DNA of 64,000 nt from an uncultured Gemmatimonadales bacterium (GCA_947259315.1 CAMYLR010000023.1:1-64000), one strand, 5' to 3'; positions 26,961 to 36,066 are shown, counted from the first letter of the stretch. The notes: generated from the letters alone by a model not told the origin. Program-made: numbers and translations.

Positions 26961-28297
26961 GCCGCCTCGCGCACCAGTCGAGCAGCGAAGAAGCCATCCA
27001 GGTCGCCGCTCCAGGGTCGGGTAATCATATAGTTGCCGTCGCGATAGTGAGCGGGCACAGCCCCGCCCACCGGAACGCTTCGGAACTCTTGGCGATCGGA
27101 GAGAAACGTGGTTACCACTCGATCGTTCTCCTCGGGTTCGAGCGAGCAGGTAGCGTAAACGAGCGTGCCGCCAGGCGCGACTCGATCAGCGAGCTGCGAC
27201 AAGAGCTCGCGTTGAAACGCTGCAAACGTCGTCACGTCTTCGGGCGAGCGCCGCCATCGCGCGTCCACCCGCCGACGCAACACGCCGGTACCGCTGCACG
27301 GAACGTCGGCGATCACCAGTGAAAACTGCGCCTCGGTCGGCACCGAGCGCGCGTCGGCGGCCACGAGCCACGGCTCGGTCAGCCCTAGACGGTGAACGTT
27401 CTCGCGAACCCGCCGCAACCTCGCGACATCGATGTCGATCGCCAACGCGCGAACCGTCGGTGCTTTGGCCAACAGTCCGCACAGCTTGGTCCCGGGTGCT
27501 GCACACGCGTCGAGCACGCGGTCGTGGGGCCCCGCATCGACCATATCCGTGACCCACTGCGAACCCGCGTCCTGGATCCAGAACCACCCATCGACCCAAC
27601 CCGGCAAGGCGGTCGGCGGCGTGCCGCGACCGACGACCAGGGCGTCCGGTTTGTCGGGGTGCGGGTGGGCCTCGATACCGGCTTCGATCAACCGCTCGAG
27701 GACCGTCCCGGTCGTTGCCCGCCGCACGTTTACCGCCAAGTGCAGATTCGGTGGCCGATTGTTGCTCTCGAGCAGCGCCTCGGCCGTCTCCGCACCGTAC
27801 GCTTCGATCCACCGAGCCACCATCCATTTGGGATGACTGTATTTGACCGCCAAATAGAAGACTCGGTCGTTCGGGTCCGGCAGCGGCAGTTCCTGACGTT
27901 GCCGATCGACGTTTCTAAGAACCGCGTTGACGAGCCCCGACGCCCACCGCGCTCCACCGTTCGGGAGCGCGTGGTTCACCAGCTCGACGCTCTCGTCGAC
28001 CGCCGACCAGACCGGCACGCGATCCAGAAACACGATCTGGTAGGCTCCCAACTCGAGGATCGATACGACGTCGGGCGGGAGCGTGTCGATCCCGCGCTTC
28101 AGCAACGCATCCAGATGGTAGTCGAGCCGGTCGCGCCATCGGATCGCGCCGTACGCCAGCTCCATCGTGAACGCCCGCTGACGATCGTCAAGCCCGGCAG
28201 CGCGTCGCTCGAAACTCTCGTCTGCGCGTTTCCCGTTTCGCACATCGCGTAGGATCTCGAGCGCCCGCCGCCGCTCAACGCTGGGGCGCGCACCCAT
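26957..28297 (-). CDS. rsmB: 16S rRNA (cytosine(967)-C(5))-methyltransferase RsmB
   Basis: 446 residues. An N-terminal NusB-like RNA-binding domain (1-140, AYGAIRWRDRLDYHLDALL) precedes a Rossmann methyltransferase domain with the SAM motif LDACAAPGTKLCGLLA, the first conserved cysteine in IADVPCSGTGVLRRR and the catalytic cysteine in YATCSLEPEEND. ATG at 28297 directly abuts the thiG stop. Full length. Confidence 0.94.
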   Translation of the reverse strand: MGARPSVERRRALEILRDVRNGKRADESFERRAAGLDDRQRAFTMELAYGAIRWRDRLDYHLDALLKRGIDTLPPDVVSILELGAYQIVFLDRVPVWSAVDESVELVNHALPNGGARWASGLVNAVLRNVDRQRQELPLPDPNDRVFYLAVKYSHPKWMVARWIEAYGAETAEALLESNNRPPNLHLAVNVRRATTGTVLERLIEAGIEAHPHPDKPDALVVGRGTPPTALPGWVDGWFWIQDAGSQWVTDMVDAGPHDRVLDACAAPGTKLCGLLAKAPTVRALAIDIDVARLRRVRENVHRLGLTEPWLVAADARSVPTEAQFSLVIADVPCSGTGVLRRRVDARWRRSPEDVTTFAAFQRELLSQLADRVAPGGTLVYATCSLEPEENDRVVTTFLSDRQEFRSVPVGGAVPAHYRDGNYMITRPWSGDLDGFFAARLVREAA

Positions 28298-29125
28298 TCA
28301 GTCGCCGACCCGGCCCTCCGTCGGACTCGACGCGCTGGCCCACTGGCGACGGGGCATCCGACCGGCTTCGAATGCCAACCGCCCGGCTTCGACCGCGTGC
28401 CGCATCGCGGTGGCCATCAACACCGGATCGTCGGCCGTGGCGATAGCCGTATTCATGAGGATGCCGTCGACGCCGAGCTCCATCGCGACCGCCGCGTCCG
28501 ACGCCGTCCCAACACCGGCATCGACGATGACCGGAACCGAAACCGCTTCCAGTATGAACTGGATGTTGAGCGGATTGGTCACCCCGAGACCGGAACCGAT
28601 CGGCGAGGCGAGCGGCATGACCGCCGCCGCGCCCGCTTCTTCGAGGCGCCGCGCGATCACGACGTCATCGTTTGTGTACGGCAACACGGTGAACCCCTCG
28701 TCGACGAGGGTTCGAGTCGCCGCCACGAGCCCTTCGACGTCGGGGTACAACGTCCGCTCGTCCCCGATGACCTCGAGCTTGATAAAATCGCTCAGCCCCG
28801 CGGCCCGACCGAGGCGAGCGACACGTATGGCGTCGTCCGCTGAGTAGCAGCCAGCGGTATTCGGAAGGATCAGGACCTTGTCTGGATCGAGATAGTGGAG
28901 CAGGCTGGCTTCGTCCGACGCGTCGAGCTTGACGCGTCGCACCGCAACCGTAATGACCTCGGCGCCCGACGCCTCGAGACACCGAACCATCGTTTCGGGA
29001 GAGTCGTACTTGCCGCTGCCGATGATGAGCCGGGAACGGAACGTTCGTCCACCCAGCTGCCACCCGGTCGGCAGATCTGCCACCGCGTCGCTCGGCATCG
29101 ATTGTGTCGTGGTCGCCTCGGTCAT
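28298..29125 (-). CDS. thiG: Thiazole synthase ThiG
   Basis: 275 residues. TIM-barrel enzyme that condenses deoxyxylulose phosphate, dehydroglycine and ThiS-thiocarboxylate to the thiamine thiazole. [13 protein letters not shown], the lysine strand [40 protein letters not shown] and [12 protein letters not shown] are diagnostic. Strong AAAGGAGG before the ATG. It directly follows thiS (15-nt gap); thiC, thiF and thiO/H are not in this window. Confidence 0.96.
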   Translation of the reverse strand: MTEATTTQSMPSDAVADLPTGWQLGGRTFRSRLIIGSGKYDSPETMVRCLEASGAEVITVAVRRVKLDASDEASLLHYLDPDKVLILPNTAGCYSADDAIRVARLGRAAGLSDFIKLEVIGDERTLYPDVEGLVAATRTLVDEGFTVLPYTNDDVVIARRLEEAGAAAVMPLASPIGSGLGVTNPLNIQFILEAVSVPVIVDAGVGTASDAAVAMELGVDGILMNTAIATADDPVLMATAMRHAVEAGRLAFEAGRMPRRQWASASSPTEGRVGD

Positions 29126-29140
29126 ATCACCCTCCTTTGC

Positions 29141-29371
29141 TCAGCCACCGCCCACGAAGTGAACGACCTCGAGCGTGTCACCTGCCGATAGCGCTGTCAC
29201 GCCAAACCGATCTCGGGGCAAGATGACACCGTTGGCTTCGACCACGACGGTATCGGGATCGATCTCATGAGCGGTAAGAAACATCTCAACGGTCGCCCCG
29301 TCGGCGACGAGCCGCGGTTCGCCGTTGACGACGATCTCGACCGTGTTGTTGGCGACAGTCGGGTTTGACAC
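29141..29371 (-). CDS. thiS: Sulfur carrier protein ThiS
   Basis: 76 residues of ubiquitin-like fold: EIVVNGEPRLVADGATVEMFL, NGVILPRDRF and the C-terminal Gly-Gly-Gly that is adenylated and thiocarboxylated. The GTG at 29371 lies 4 nt after the thiE stop and gives the expected small size; the longer frame upstream overlaps thiE and is spurious. No good Shine-Dalgarno, consistent with coupled translation. Confidence 0.92.
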   Translation of the reverse strand: MSNPTVANNTVEIVVNGEPRLVADGATVEMFLTAHEIDPDTVVVEANGVILPRDRFGVTALSAGDTLEVVHFVGGG

Positions 29372-29375
29372 GTGG

Positions 29376-30041
29376 CTAATGTAACGTCTCGGTGGGGTTC
29401 TGACCGATGGCAGCGAGGAATTCTCGCACCGCCCGACCAGGATCGGAGGCTGCCCAAAGGGCCCGGATCGCGACGACCCCGGACGCGCCGGCGACGGCGA
29501 CTTCGGACGCACGGTTAGGGGTTATCCCGCCGACCGCGAGCCGTGGCAGTGGCACCAGACTCTCGGCTTCGAGTGTCGACTGGATCTCTTCGAGCAGTTC
29601 GACGCCCACCGGCTCCGCGTCGGGGTGACTCCGGGTCGCGTAGATCGCACCCACGACCAGATGGTCGGCGCCGTCTCGGGCAGCGGTGATCGCCGCCTCC
29701 GCCGAGTGCACCGATCGGCCGACACGGGTTGTCGGGTCAACGACCCGGCGCGCGCCGGCGATCGACAGGCCGCACTCGGGCAACTGCACACCGTCGGCGT
29801 GGAATGCGCGCGTCAAATCGGCCCGGTCACCGATCCAGAGCTCGGCCCCGCGACGATCGGTGCGCTCACGAACCTCCGCGATTAGCTCCGAGAACGCGCG
29901 GTCGTCGAGCGCTCGCGATCGCAGCCAGACAGCCGGCAGTCCGGCTTCGAGCATCGTCTCGAGCGTGGTTGCGAAATCGGGTCGCTCCAGTCGTCGATCG
30001 TCGGTCGCGGCGACCAACGCGGGGAGCGGGTCTTCACGCAT
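29376..30041 (-). CDS. thiE: Thiamine phosphate synthase ThiE
   Basis: 221 residues. Joins HMP-PP and thiazole phosphate. TIM-barrel segments: WIGDRADLTRAFHADGVQLPE, VGRSVHSAEAA, DHLVVGAIYATRSHPD and LAVGGITPNRASEVAVAGASGVVAIRAL. Somewhat divergent (the usual ND of INDR is GD here), so a TenI-like regulator relative is possible. The ATG at 30041 overlaps fmt by 8 nt. Confidence 0.86.
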   Translation of the reverse strand: MREDPLPALVAATDDRRLERPDFATTLETMLEAGLPAVWLRSRALDDRAFSELIAEVRERTDRRGAELWIGDRADLTRAFHADGVQLPECGLSIAGARRVVDPTTRVGRSVHSAEAAITAARDGADHLVVGAIYATRSHPDAEPVGVELLEEIQSTLEAESLVPLPRLAVGGITPNRASEVAVAGASGVVAIRALWAASDPGRAVREFLAAIGQNPTETLH

Positions 30042-30969
30042 CCTCACCCAGCCGCTCACCGGCGGCCAGCATCCGGCCCCGAGCCCAGTCCGCGCCAGAC
30101 ATCCGTTCTCTACCCGCCGGTTGCACGACATCGAGCACGACCAGTCCGTCACCCGCGACAACGACCGGCTCGGGGTCGACACCCACCACCGCGCCCGACG
30201 GCGCACTCTCAGCCCCGGCGATCGGTCGCAGCCGGAACACCTTGAGTCGCTCGCCACGCCACGTCGTCCACGCGCCCGGCCAAGGGTCGTAGGCCCGTAC
30301 CGCGCGCTCGAGCGACGTGACGCCGGCGGACCAATCGAGGTGCGCCTCCTCGGCCGCGACTTTGATGGCGTACGAGGCCAGCGTGTCGTCCTGCGGCGTT
30401 TCCGTCAGGGTATCGGACTCGAGGCGACCCAGCGCGTCGATCATCAGCGTCGCGCCGAGGGTTGCCAAACGCTCGGTGACCGAACCCGCCGAGTCGTCGG
30501 CGTGAATCGGCTCCTCGGCCTGAAGACAGATCGGGCCGGTGTCGAGCCCGGCCTCCATGCGCATGATCGTGATGCCGGTCGAATCGCAGCCGTCGAGTAT
30601 GGCGCGAGTAACCGGGGCCGCGCCGCGATAGGCGGGTAAGAGCGACGCGTGCACGTTGAACGCCCCGCGAGCCGGCAGCGCAAGCACCTCGGGGCGCAAG
30701 ATCTCGCCGTACGCGGCTACCACGAACACGTCTGGCTCGGCATCGGTCAAGCGAGCGACAAAACTCTCGCCGCGTGGTTTGTCAGGCTTGAGCAGCGGGA
30801 TGTCGGCGGTCGCGGCGACTTGTGCGACTGGGGTGGGCGACGTGCTTCCACCGCGGCCGCGACGACGGTCGGGTTGCGTCACGACCGCCGCCACCGAGTG
30901 AGGGCTGTCGATCAACGCTTTCAACGTGGGTACCGCGAATCGGGGGCTGCCCCAGAAGACGACCTGCAC
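30034..30969 (-). CDS. fmt: Methionyl-tRNA formyltransferase
   Basis: 311 residues. Formylates initiator Met-tRNA with 10-formyl-THF. N-terminal GART-type domain: VVFWGSPRFAVPTL, VVTQPDRRRGRG, FVVAAYGEILRPEVL, NVHASLLPAYRGAAPV and MEAGLDTGPI; the OB-fold C-terminal domain follows (about 205-311). GTG start at 30969, 11 nt after def. Full length. Confidence 0.95.
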   Translation of the reverse strand: MQVVFWGSPRFAVPTLKALIDSPHSVAAVVTQPDRRRGRGGSTSPTPVAQVAATADIPLLKPDKPRGESFVARLTDAEPDVFVVAAYGEILRPEVLALPARGAFNVHASLLPAYRGAAPVTRAILDGCDSTGITIMRMEAGLDTGPICLQAEEPIHADDSAGSVTERLATLGATLMIDALGRLESDTLTETPQDDTLASYAIKVAAEEAHLDWSAGVTSLERAVRAYDPWPGAWTTWRGERLKVFRLRPIAGAESAPSGAVVGVDPEPVVVAGDGLVVLDVVQPAGRERMSGADWARGRMLAAGERLGEDA

Positions 30970-30980
30970 GAACTCGCCCG

Positions 30981-31508
30981 CTACCCCGGGCCGACCGGAA
31001 GGCCCTTTTCCGCCATCGCGCTCTTGAACTCACGCACCGCGAGGTCACGACGGAGCGTGCCCAGGTGATCGATGAACAGGATCCCATCCAGGTGATCGAG
31101 CTCGTGTTGGAGAACGCGCGACAAGAGATCGACACCAAAGACTCTGTGTGGCTCGCCGTGACGGTCCTGGTACTCGACCTCAATCTCGGCTGATCTCTCG
31201 ATCGTCTCGACGACGCCTGGGATCGACAAACACCCCTCTTCGCTGTCGACCGTCCCGGACTTCGATACGACGACCGGGTTGACCAGCTCGAGGACCTCGG
31301 TTCCGTCGCGCGCCTCGCTCACGTCGACGACCGTGGCGCGCCGTGTGTCACCAACCTGAGGTGCTGCGAGCCCAACCCCGGCATTTTCGTACATCGTCTC
31401 CACGAGGTCGTCGAGCAACGTTCCGAGCCCGGCGTCGAACCGCTCCACGGGCTCGGTTCTCTGCCGCAACACACCATCTCCGAGATAACGGAGCTCGCAA
31501 ACCGCCAT
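30981..31508 (-). CDS. def: Peptide deformylase
   Basis: 175 residues. Fe2+/Zn2+ hydrolase removing N-formyl groups from nascent proteins. All three signature motifs are present: GVGLAAPQ, EGCLS and QHELDHLDG. ATG at 31508 overlaps the yajC stop as TAATG, and def pairs with fmt as usual. Confidence 0.96.
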   Translation of the reverse strand: MAVCELRYLGDGVLRQRTEPVERFDAGLGTLLDDLVETMYENAGVGLAAPQVGDTRRATVVDVSEARDGTEVLELVNPVVVSKSGTVDSEEGCLSIPGVVETIERSAEIEVEYQDRHGEPHRVFGVDLLSRVLQHELDHLDGILFIDHLGTLRRDLAVREFKSAMAEKGLPVGPG

Positions 31509-31843
31509 TACGACGTTTCCGGTTCGGCCGGCTTACTTAGCACGCGCACGACTTTGCTGCGTTCAACGTCGACCTTGACTCCATCGGTGACCTTTAGCGA
31601 GACCTTTTCTTCGTTGAGCGACATGATGCGGCCGTAGAGACCACCCACCGTAACCACTTCGTCGCCCTTTTTCAGGCCTTTTACGAGCGCGCCGTGTCGC
31701 TGCTGCTCCTTCTGTTGCGGGCGGATGAGCAGGAACCACAGAATCGCGACCATCGCCGCGATCGGCAACAGCGAAACGAAGAACCCCTCGGCTCCGCCCT
31801 GGCCGCCGGGCGATCCCATGAGCACGGGTATCACATAATGCAT
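31508..31843 (-). CDS. yajC: Preprotein translocase accessory subunit YajC
   Basis: 111 residues. One TM helix (SLLPIAAMVAILWFLLI, about 25-41) is followed by the hallmark RPQQKEQQRH and a small beta domain (GDEVVTVGGLYGRI). Partner of SecDF. The ATG at 31843 follows GGAGGCGC and overlaps the tgt end by 13 nt. secD and secF are not next to it here. Confidence 0.92.
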   Translation of the reverse strand: MHYVIPVLMGSPGGQGGAEGFFVSLLPIAAMVAILWFLLIRPQQKEQQRHGALVKGLKKGDEVVTVGGLYGRIMSLNEEKVSLKVTDGVKVDVERSKVVRVLSKPAEPETS

Positions 31844-32979
31844 TGCGCCTCCATTGCTGATGCGAGCAAGTATCGATCGCTCCACGCACTCGACCACTGT
31901 TCAAAATCTCCGGCTTCGATCGCACGCCGGGCCTGCTCCACGAGATCGATCAGGAACGCCACGTTGTGGTATGAAAGAAGCCGCGGACCCAGCATCTCGT
32001 CGGATCGAAATAGGTGTCGGATATAGCCCCGGCTCCACGTCGTGCAAACCGTGCAATCGCAAGCTTCGTCGAGCGGGCGATCGTCGGCGGCAAAACGCGC
32101 GTTCTCGATATTGATCCGGCCGTCGCGTGTGTACGCCGCGCCGGTGCGTCCGTGACGCGTGGGAGCGACACAATCGAACAGGTCGACGCCGCGACCGATC
32201 GCCGTTACAACATCCTCCGGGAAACCGACTCCCATCAAGTACCTCGGCTTGTCCGCCGGTAACTCGGGCACGGTTACGTCGAGCATCTCGTACATGAGCG
32301 GTTTTGACTCGCCAACCGACAGCCCGCCGATCGCGAACCCATCGAAATCGAGTGACGTCATCGCGCGTGCGTTCTGGCGCCGCAGCCCACCGTCTACCGA
32401 CCCCTGCACGATGCCGTACAGGAACCGGCGGTGCACCCACGGCTCACCCTCCAGCGCGCGGTGAGCGGTCAAGCACCGCTCCGCCCAGCGCAGCGTCCGC
32501 TCGGCCGCGACCTGCGCTTCGTTGGGCTCGCACGGATACGGTGCGCACTCGTCGAACGCCATCACGATGTCGGCGCCGAGCTTGGCTTCGAGCTCCATCA
32601 CACTCTCGGGTGTAAAGCGGTGAGTGGTACCGTCGAGGTGTGAGCGGAACGTGACCCCGTCGTCGTCGATCTGTCTGAGGGCCGCCAGGCTGAACACCTG
32701 ATACCCGCCGCTATCGGTCAGAATCGGCCCGTCCCACCCCATGAACCCGTGCAGCCCGCCCAGCTCGACAACGATATCTGCTCCCGGTCGCAGATGAAGG
32801 TGGTACGCGTTGGCGAGCACGATCTCGACCCCGAGCTCCCTGAGATCGCTGGGCGTGAGCGCCTTGACGGTGGCCAGCGTCCCGACCGGCATAAAGGCCG
32901 GCGTGCGGACGACGCCGTGATCGGTGTGAAGCACCCCCGTACGCGCACGACCGTCGAGAGCGCCCGCTTTCCAGTGCAT
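31831..32979 (-). CDS. tgt: tRNA-guanine transglycosylase Tgt
   Basis: 382 residues. Exchanges G34 for preQ1 in queuosine tRNAs. TPAFMPVGTLATVKAL, the nucleophile-side segment LTDSGGYQVFSL, MAFDECAPYP, LDLFDCVAPTRHGRTG (catalytic Asp in DCV) and the zinc site CDCTVC...H (YHN) are intact. The ATG at 32979 gives the standard N-terminus. It follows the beta-CASP gene by 16 nt. Confidence 0.95.
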   Translation of the reverse strand: MHWKAGALDGRARTGVLHTDHGVVRTPAFMPVGTLATVKALTPSDLRELGVEIVLANAYHLHLRPGADIVVELGGLHGFMGWDGPILTDSGGYQVFSLAALRQIDDDGVTFRSHLDGTTHRFTPESVMELEAKLGADIVMAFDECAPYPCEPNEAQVAAERTLRWAERCLTAHRALEGEPWVHRRFLYGIVQGSVDGGLRRQNARAMTSLDFDGFAIGGLSVGESKPLMYEMLDVTVPELPADKPRYLMGVGFPEDVVTAIGRGVDLFDCVAPTRHGRTGAAYTRDGRINIENARFAADDRPLDEACDCTVCTTWSRGYIRHLFRSDEMLGPRLLSYHNVAFLIDLVEQARRAIEAGDFEQWSSAWSDRYLLASAMEAQCIM

Positions 32980-32995
32980 GACCTGAAGATACCCG

Positions 32996-34333
32996 CTACT
33001 CGGCGGCCCGTCCGTTGGACTCGAGGTCGACGCGATCCCCTGGATCGGGCACCGACGCGCGCCAGCCCAGCTCGTCGCCGAGACGGGTGACCAGCGCCGC
33101 CGCTGCGTCGGGTTCGCCGTGCACGGCGTAAGCGGCCTGGGGCGGCCGGGTCGTTGTGCCAAGCCACTGCATCAGCTCGTTGCCTCCGGCGTGCGCCGAC
33201 ATGCCGTGCAACGTCTCGACGGTCGCGCGCACCGGAACCTCGTCATGGAAGATGTAGACAGTACGATCGCCGGAAGCGAGCTGATGGCCGCGCGTCCCGT
33301 GCGCCTGGTAGCCGACCATGAGCACCGTCGTCCGCGGATCCGGCAACCGCTTTCGCATGTGGTGCAGCACGCGACCACCGGTCACCATGCCGCTGGCCGA
33401 GATGATGATGATCGGCTCGTCGATCTCATTGATCGCCTTCGATTGCTTGCGGCTGCGAGCAAGGCGAAAGTCCGTGCAGCGCAGCGGTGTGTCCTCGGCG
33501 ATCACGCGCTCCCATGTCTTGTCATCGAACTCCTCGCGGTGACGGCTGTAGATATCCACTGCGTCGAGCGCCATCGGGCTGTCGACGAACGTCGGCAAGC
33601 AAGGGATCCGATTGGCGCGCTCGAGCTCGTTCAGCTGAACCATCAGCGCCTGGGTGCGGCCGATGGCAAACGCCGGCACGATCAGCGCTCCCCCGCGCTC
33701 TACCGCCGCCAGCACGACGCGTTCGAGTTGGTCGGCGACCGGCTCGTGATCGTGGACGCGATCGCCATAGGTCGATTCCGTGACCACGTAGTCGGCGTCA
33801 CCGATCGGATCCGGATCGGGGAGGATCGGCACCCCGAACCGCCCGATGTCACCCGAGAAGACGATCCTCGACCGGTCACCGTTCTCCTCGATGTCGAAGG
33901 CGACGAATGCAGCCCCAATGATGTGGCCGGCGCGATGGTACGTCGCGGTCAGGCCGTCACCGAGATCGATCGGCTCACCGTGCATGATCGACGTAGCGCG
34001 TTTGGCGGCGGCACGGCCCTCGTCAGCCGTGTACAGCGGCAGCGCCGGCTTGTGCGACGTGATTCCCTTGCGATTGCGGTAGCGCGCCTCCTCCTCCTGC
34101 AGCCCGCCCGAGTCTTCGAGCAGCACGCGGAGCAGATCGACGGTCGCCGGGGTCGCGTCGCCGAGCTGCATATCGACGCCCCGACGGGCCGCTACTGGAT
34201 CGTTTCGCTGACGCAGTTTCTTCGACCCCTGAAAGAGACCGCAGTCGATCAGGATCCGACGTCCAGCGGCCTCCAACAAGTGCTTGGAGCCGGTCACGAC
34301 CTTGGCCGCACCGATAAACTCGATCGTCGCCAT
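32996..34333 (-). CDS. Beta-CASP metallo-beta-lactamase-fold RNA hydrolase lacking the HxHxDH motif
   Basis: 445 residues, related to the CPSF/YSH1-like bacterial exonuclease/endoribonuclease group (TTHA0252-like). Present are FIGAAKVVTGSKHLLE, DCGLFQGSKKLRQRN, AGHIIGAAF, SGDIGRFGVPIL, beta-CASP motif A VTESTYGDR, SASGMVTGGRVLHHM, SAHAGGNELMQW (motif B) and VHGEPDAA (motif C). Between RQRN (near residue 50) and ATPATVDLL the family normally has the strand ending LTHAHIDH, the main zinc-binding motif. Here only about 15 residues separate these flanks, an apparent in-frame loss of roughly 28-32 residues. If real, the protein could not bind two metals normally. The start is 11 nt after queA. Confidence 0.85.
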   Translation of the reverse strand: MATIEFIGAAKVVTGSKHLLEAAGRRILIDCGLFQGSKKLRQRNDPVAARRGVDMQLGDATPATVDLLRVLLEDSGGLQEEEARYRNRKGITSHKPALPLYTADEGRAAAKRATSIMHGEPIDLGDGLTATYHRAGHIIGAAFVAFDIEENGDRSRIVFSGDIGRFGVPILPDPDPIGDADYVVTESTYGDRVHDHEPVADQLERVVLAAVERGGALIVPAFAIGRTQALMVQLNELERANRIPCLPTFVDSPMALDAVDIYSRHREEFDDKTWERVIAEDTPLRCTDFRLARSRKQSKAINEIDEPIIIISASGMVTGGRVLHHMRKRLPDPRTTVLMVGYQAHGTRGHQLASGDRTVYIFHDEVPVRATVETLHGMSAHAGGNELMQWLGTTTRPPQAAYAVHGEPDAAAALVTRLGDELGWRASVPDPGDRVDLESNGRAAE

Positions 34334-34344
34334 GGACGCGGAAA

Positions 34345-35388
34345 CTATACGATCAGCATCGCGTCGCCGTAGGAGTAAAACCGGTAACCGGATTCGACGG
34401 CGTGACGGTAGGCGTCGAGGATGAGCTCGGTGCCGGCGAACGCGGCTACCAAGAGCAGCAACGTCGACCGCGGCAGGTGAAAGTTGGTGACCAGCGCGTC
34501 GACGGATCGAAACTCGTGGCCGGGCCGGATGTAGAGGTCGGTCCAACCTTGATGGGTCGCCGATTCGAGCGCTCGGACGGTGGTCGTCCCGACCGCCACC
34601 ACGCGGTTGCCGCGTTGGCGAGCTCGCGCCACAGCGTCAGCGGTCGCTTGGGGCACAGCGACCCACTCGGAATCCATCGTGTGATCCTCCGCGCGTTCGG
34701 CGGTCACCGGTCGAAACGTGCCCGGCCCGACGTGAAGCGTGAGCGTCGCGCGTTCGATGCCGCGCTCCTCGAGCCGAGCCAGCAACTCGGGGGTGAAGTG
34801 GAGCCCGGCGGTCGGCGCGGCGATCGCACCGCGGCGGGCCGCGTAAACGGTCTGATACCGTTCGCGATCACTCGACTCGTCATCGCGATCGATGTATGGT
34901 GGCAACGGCACGTGCCCGTGCGCGAGAATCCACTCCCAAGGTGGCCCGGGGAGATCGAGCTCGAGCTCGCGCGCGCCAGACTCCTCACGGGTGCCGGTGA
35001 TCTCAACCACCGCATCGGGTGCCGGAGTGCCATCGTGCGACAAAAGCGTCAACCGCTCGCCGGGCCGAGCCTTTTTCGCCGGTCTTGCGAGCGCCTCCCA
35101 CACTTGGCCCGACGCTCGCTCGGGATCCCCGTCATCCAGCGGCCGGGCTAACAGCAGTTCGACCACAGCGCCCGAGCTTCGGCGTGCGAACAACCGCGCC
35201 GGAAAGACGCGCGTGTCGTTGACGACCAATACGTCACCCGGAGCAAGCGCCTCGACCAAGTCCGGGAATTCGGCGTCACGCCAGCTCCCGGTTTGTCGAT
35301 CGACGATCAACAACCGGCTTTGTTCGCGACGTTGTGTTGGGTACTGCGCGATTCGGTCGGCCGGCAACTCGTAGTCGAAGGCGTCCAT
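34345..35388 (-). CDS. queA: S-adenosylmethionine:tRNA ribosyltransferase-isomerase QueA
   Basis: 347 residues. Adds the cyclopentane-epoxide moiety in queuosine biosynthesis. FDYELPADRIAQYP, VLVVNDTRVFPARLFARR, YQTVYAARRGAIAAPTAGLHFT, HVGPGTFRPV and LVTNFHLPRSTLLLLVAAFAG are diagnostic. The ATG at 35388 (MDAFDYELP) has GAGGG about 10 nt upstream; an in-frame ATG at 35412 would add eight residues. It sits with tgt in a queuosine pair split by the beta-CASP gene. Confidence 0.94.
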   Translation of the reverse strand: MDAFDYELPADRIAQYPTQRREQSRLLIVDRQTGSWRDAEFPDLVEALAPGDVLVVNDTRVFPARLFARRSSGAVVELLLARPLDDGDPERASGQVWEALARPAKKARPGERLTLLSHDGTPAPDAVVEITGTREESGARELELDLPGPPWEWILAHGHVPLPPYIDRDDESSDRERYQTVYAARRGAIAAPTAGLHFTPELLARLEERGIERATLTLHVGPGTFRPVTAERAEDHTMDSEWVAVPQATADAVARARQRGNRVVAVGTTTVRALESATHQGWTDLYIRPGHEFRSVDALVTNFHLPRSTLLLLVAAFAGTELILDAYRHAVESGYRFYSYGDAMLIV

Positions 35389-35427
35389 TGACACTGCACC
35401 GCCCTCAGACATCGACGCGACCGTTTG

Positions 35428-35640
35428 CTAACGCACCAGGAAGTTGATCAACAACGTGAGGACGATCGAAACGACGAGCGATGTGGCGAGCGGGATGTAG
35501 ATCGTTGTTTCTTCGCGCCGGATCAGGATGTCGCCGGGGAGCTTTCCCGCTCCGGGGATCTTGGGTCCCAGCAGAAACAGGACCCCAAGAACGATACATA
35601 CCAGGCCGAACAGGATCAGGAGTCGTGCGAGCTCGCCCAC
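35428..35640 (-). CDS. DUF2905 small two-TM membrane protein
   Basis: 70 residues: TM helix 1 (LARLLILFGLVCIVLGVLFLL), a conserved loop IPGAGKLPGDILIRREETTIYIPLAT and TM helix 2. This matches DUF2905, commonly found between ruvB and queA; function unknown. GTG start at 35640, overlapping the upstream hypothetical gene by 25 nt. Its position marks the old ruvB-queA junction. Confidence 0.85.
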   Translation of the reverse strand: MGELARLLILFGLVCIVLGVLFLLGPKIPGAGKLPGDILIRREETTIYIPLATSLVVSIVLTLLINFLVR

Positions 35641-35987
35641 TCCGGATCTCCCTCGGCCAATCGACCGATCTGGCGTACACGATCAACCGACACGACGAGA
35701 TCGCGACGGCCACTGTCCAGTTCGCGCCATCGCGCGACGTACTCCATGACCTGCCGCTGAACATCCGGCGTCGGACCGCGCTCGGTCTCGAGAAACTTTT
35801 GGCACACCGCCCCCAGATCGATCTCGAACCGTCGCTCGAGGCGGCGTATCGTGCGACAAAGTCTGAGCTTCGCGATGTCACCGATGATCTCTAGTTGCTG
35901 CGCCATCCGGGCCGGTGAGTTGTCGTGGACACGGTACCGTTCGGCCGCTGTCTCGGCTTGATCGGAGGTCAGAACGATGAAGTGCAT
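35616..35987 (-). CDS. Hypothetical protein
   Basis: 123 residues from the ATG at 35987 (a GTG at 36029 is possible). Predicted soluble and helical, with charged segments (AQQLEIIGDIAKLRLCRTIRRLERRFEI) and no family I recognise. It overlaps the DUF2905 gene by 25 nt and is divergent from arsR. Support comes only from the open frame and its operon-like position, so the call is tentative. Confidence 0.45.
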   Translation of the reverse strand: MHFIVLTSDQAETAAERYRVHDNSPARMAQQLEIIGDIAKLRLCRTIRRLERRFEIDLGAVCQKFLETERGPTPDVQRQVMEYVARWRELDSGRRDLVVSVDRVRQIGRLAEGDPEWASSHDS

Positions 35988-36037
35988 AGGTCGGTCGGCA
36001 ATATACCGCTGAAAAAAGAATGTCCTCACCGGAGGTG

Positions 36038-36066
36038 GACTTGTTTGGTTATTTGGCTAAAATACC
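36038..36066 (+). promoter_or_regulatory. AT-rich probable promoter/operator in front of arsR
   Basis: The stretch around TTGTTTGGTTATTTGGCTAA is the AT-richest patch between the divergent genes and directly precedes the arsR ATG at 36071. It contains TTTGG twice, 9 nt apart, and a TAAAAT that could act as a -10. ArsR proteins usually repress their own promoter, so this is the expected operator; the exact elements cannot be fixed. Confidence 0.35.

Noticed and set aside
29100-30100. TPP riboswitch in front of thiE/thiS/thiG
   Set aside because: Gaps are 0-15 nt or overlaps; no CTGAGA...ACCTGA-type core seen on the minus strand.
33119-34372. Plus-strand 417-codon frame opposite the beta-CASP gene
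   Set aside because: Mirror frame; no recognisable motif, and the minus-strand hydrolase is conserved.
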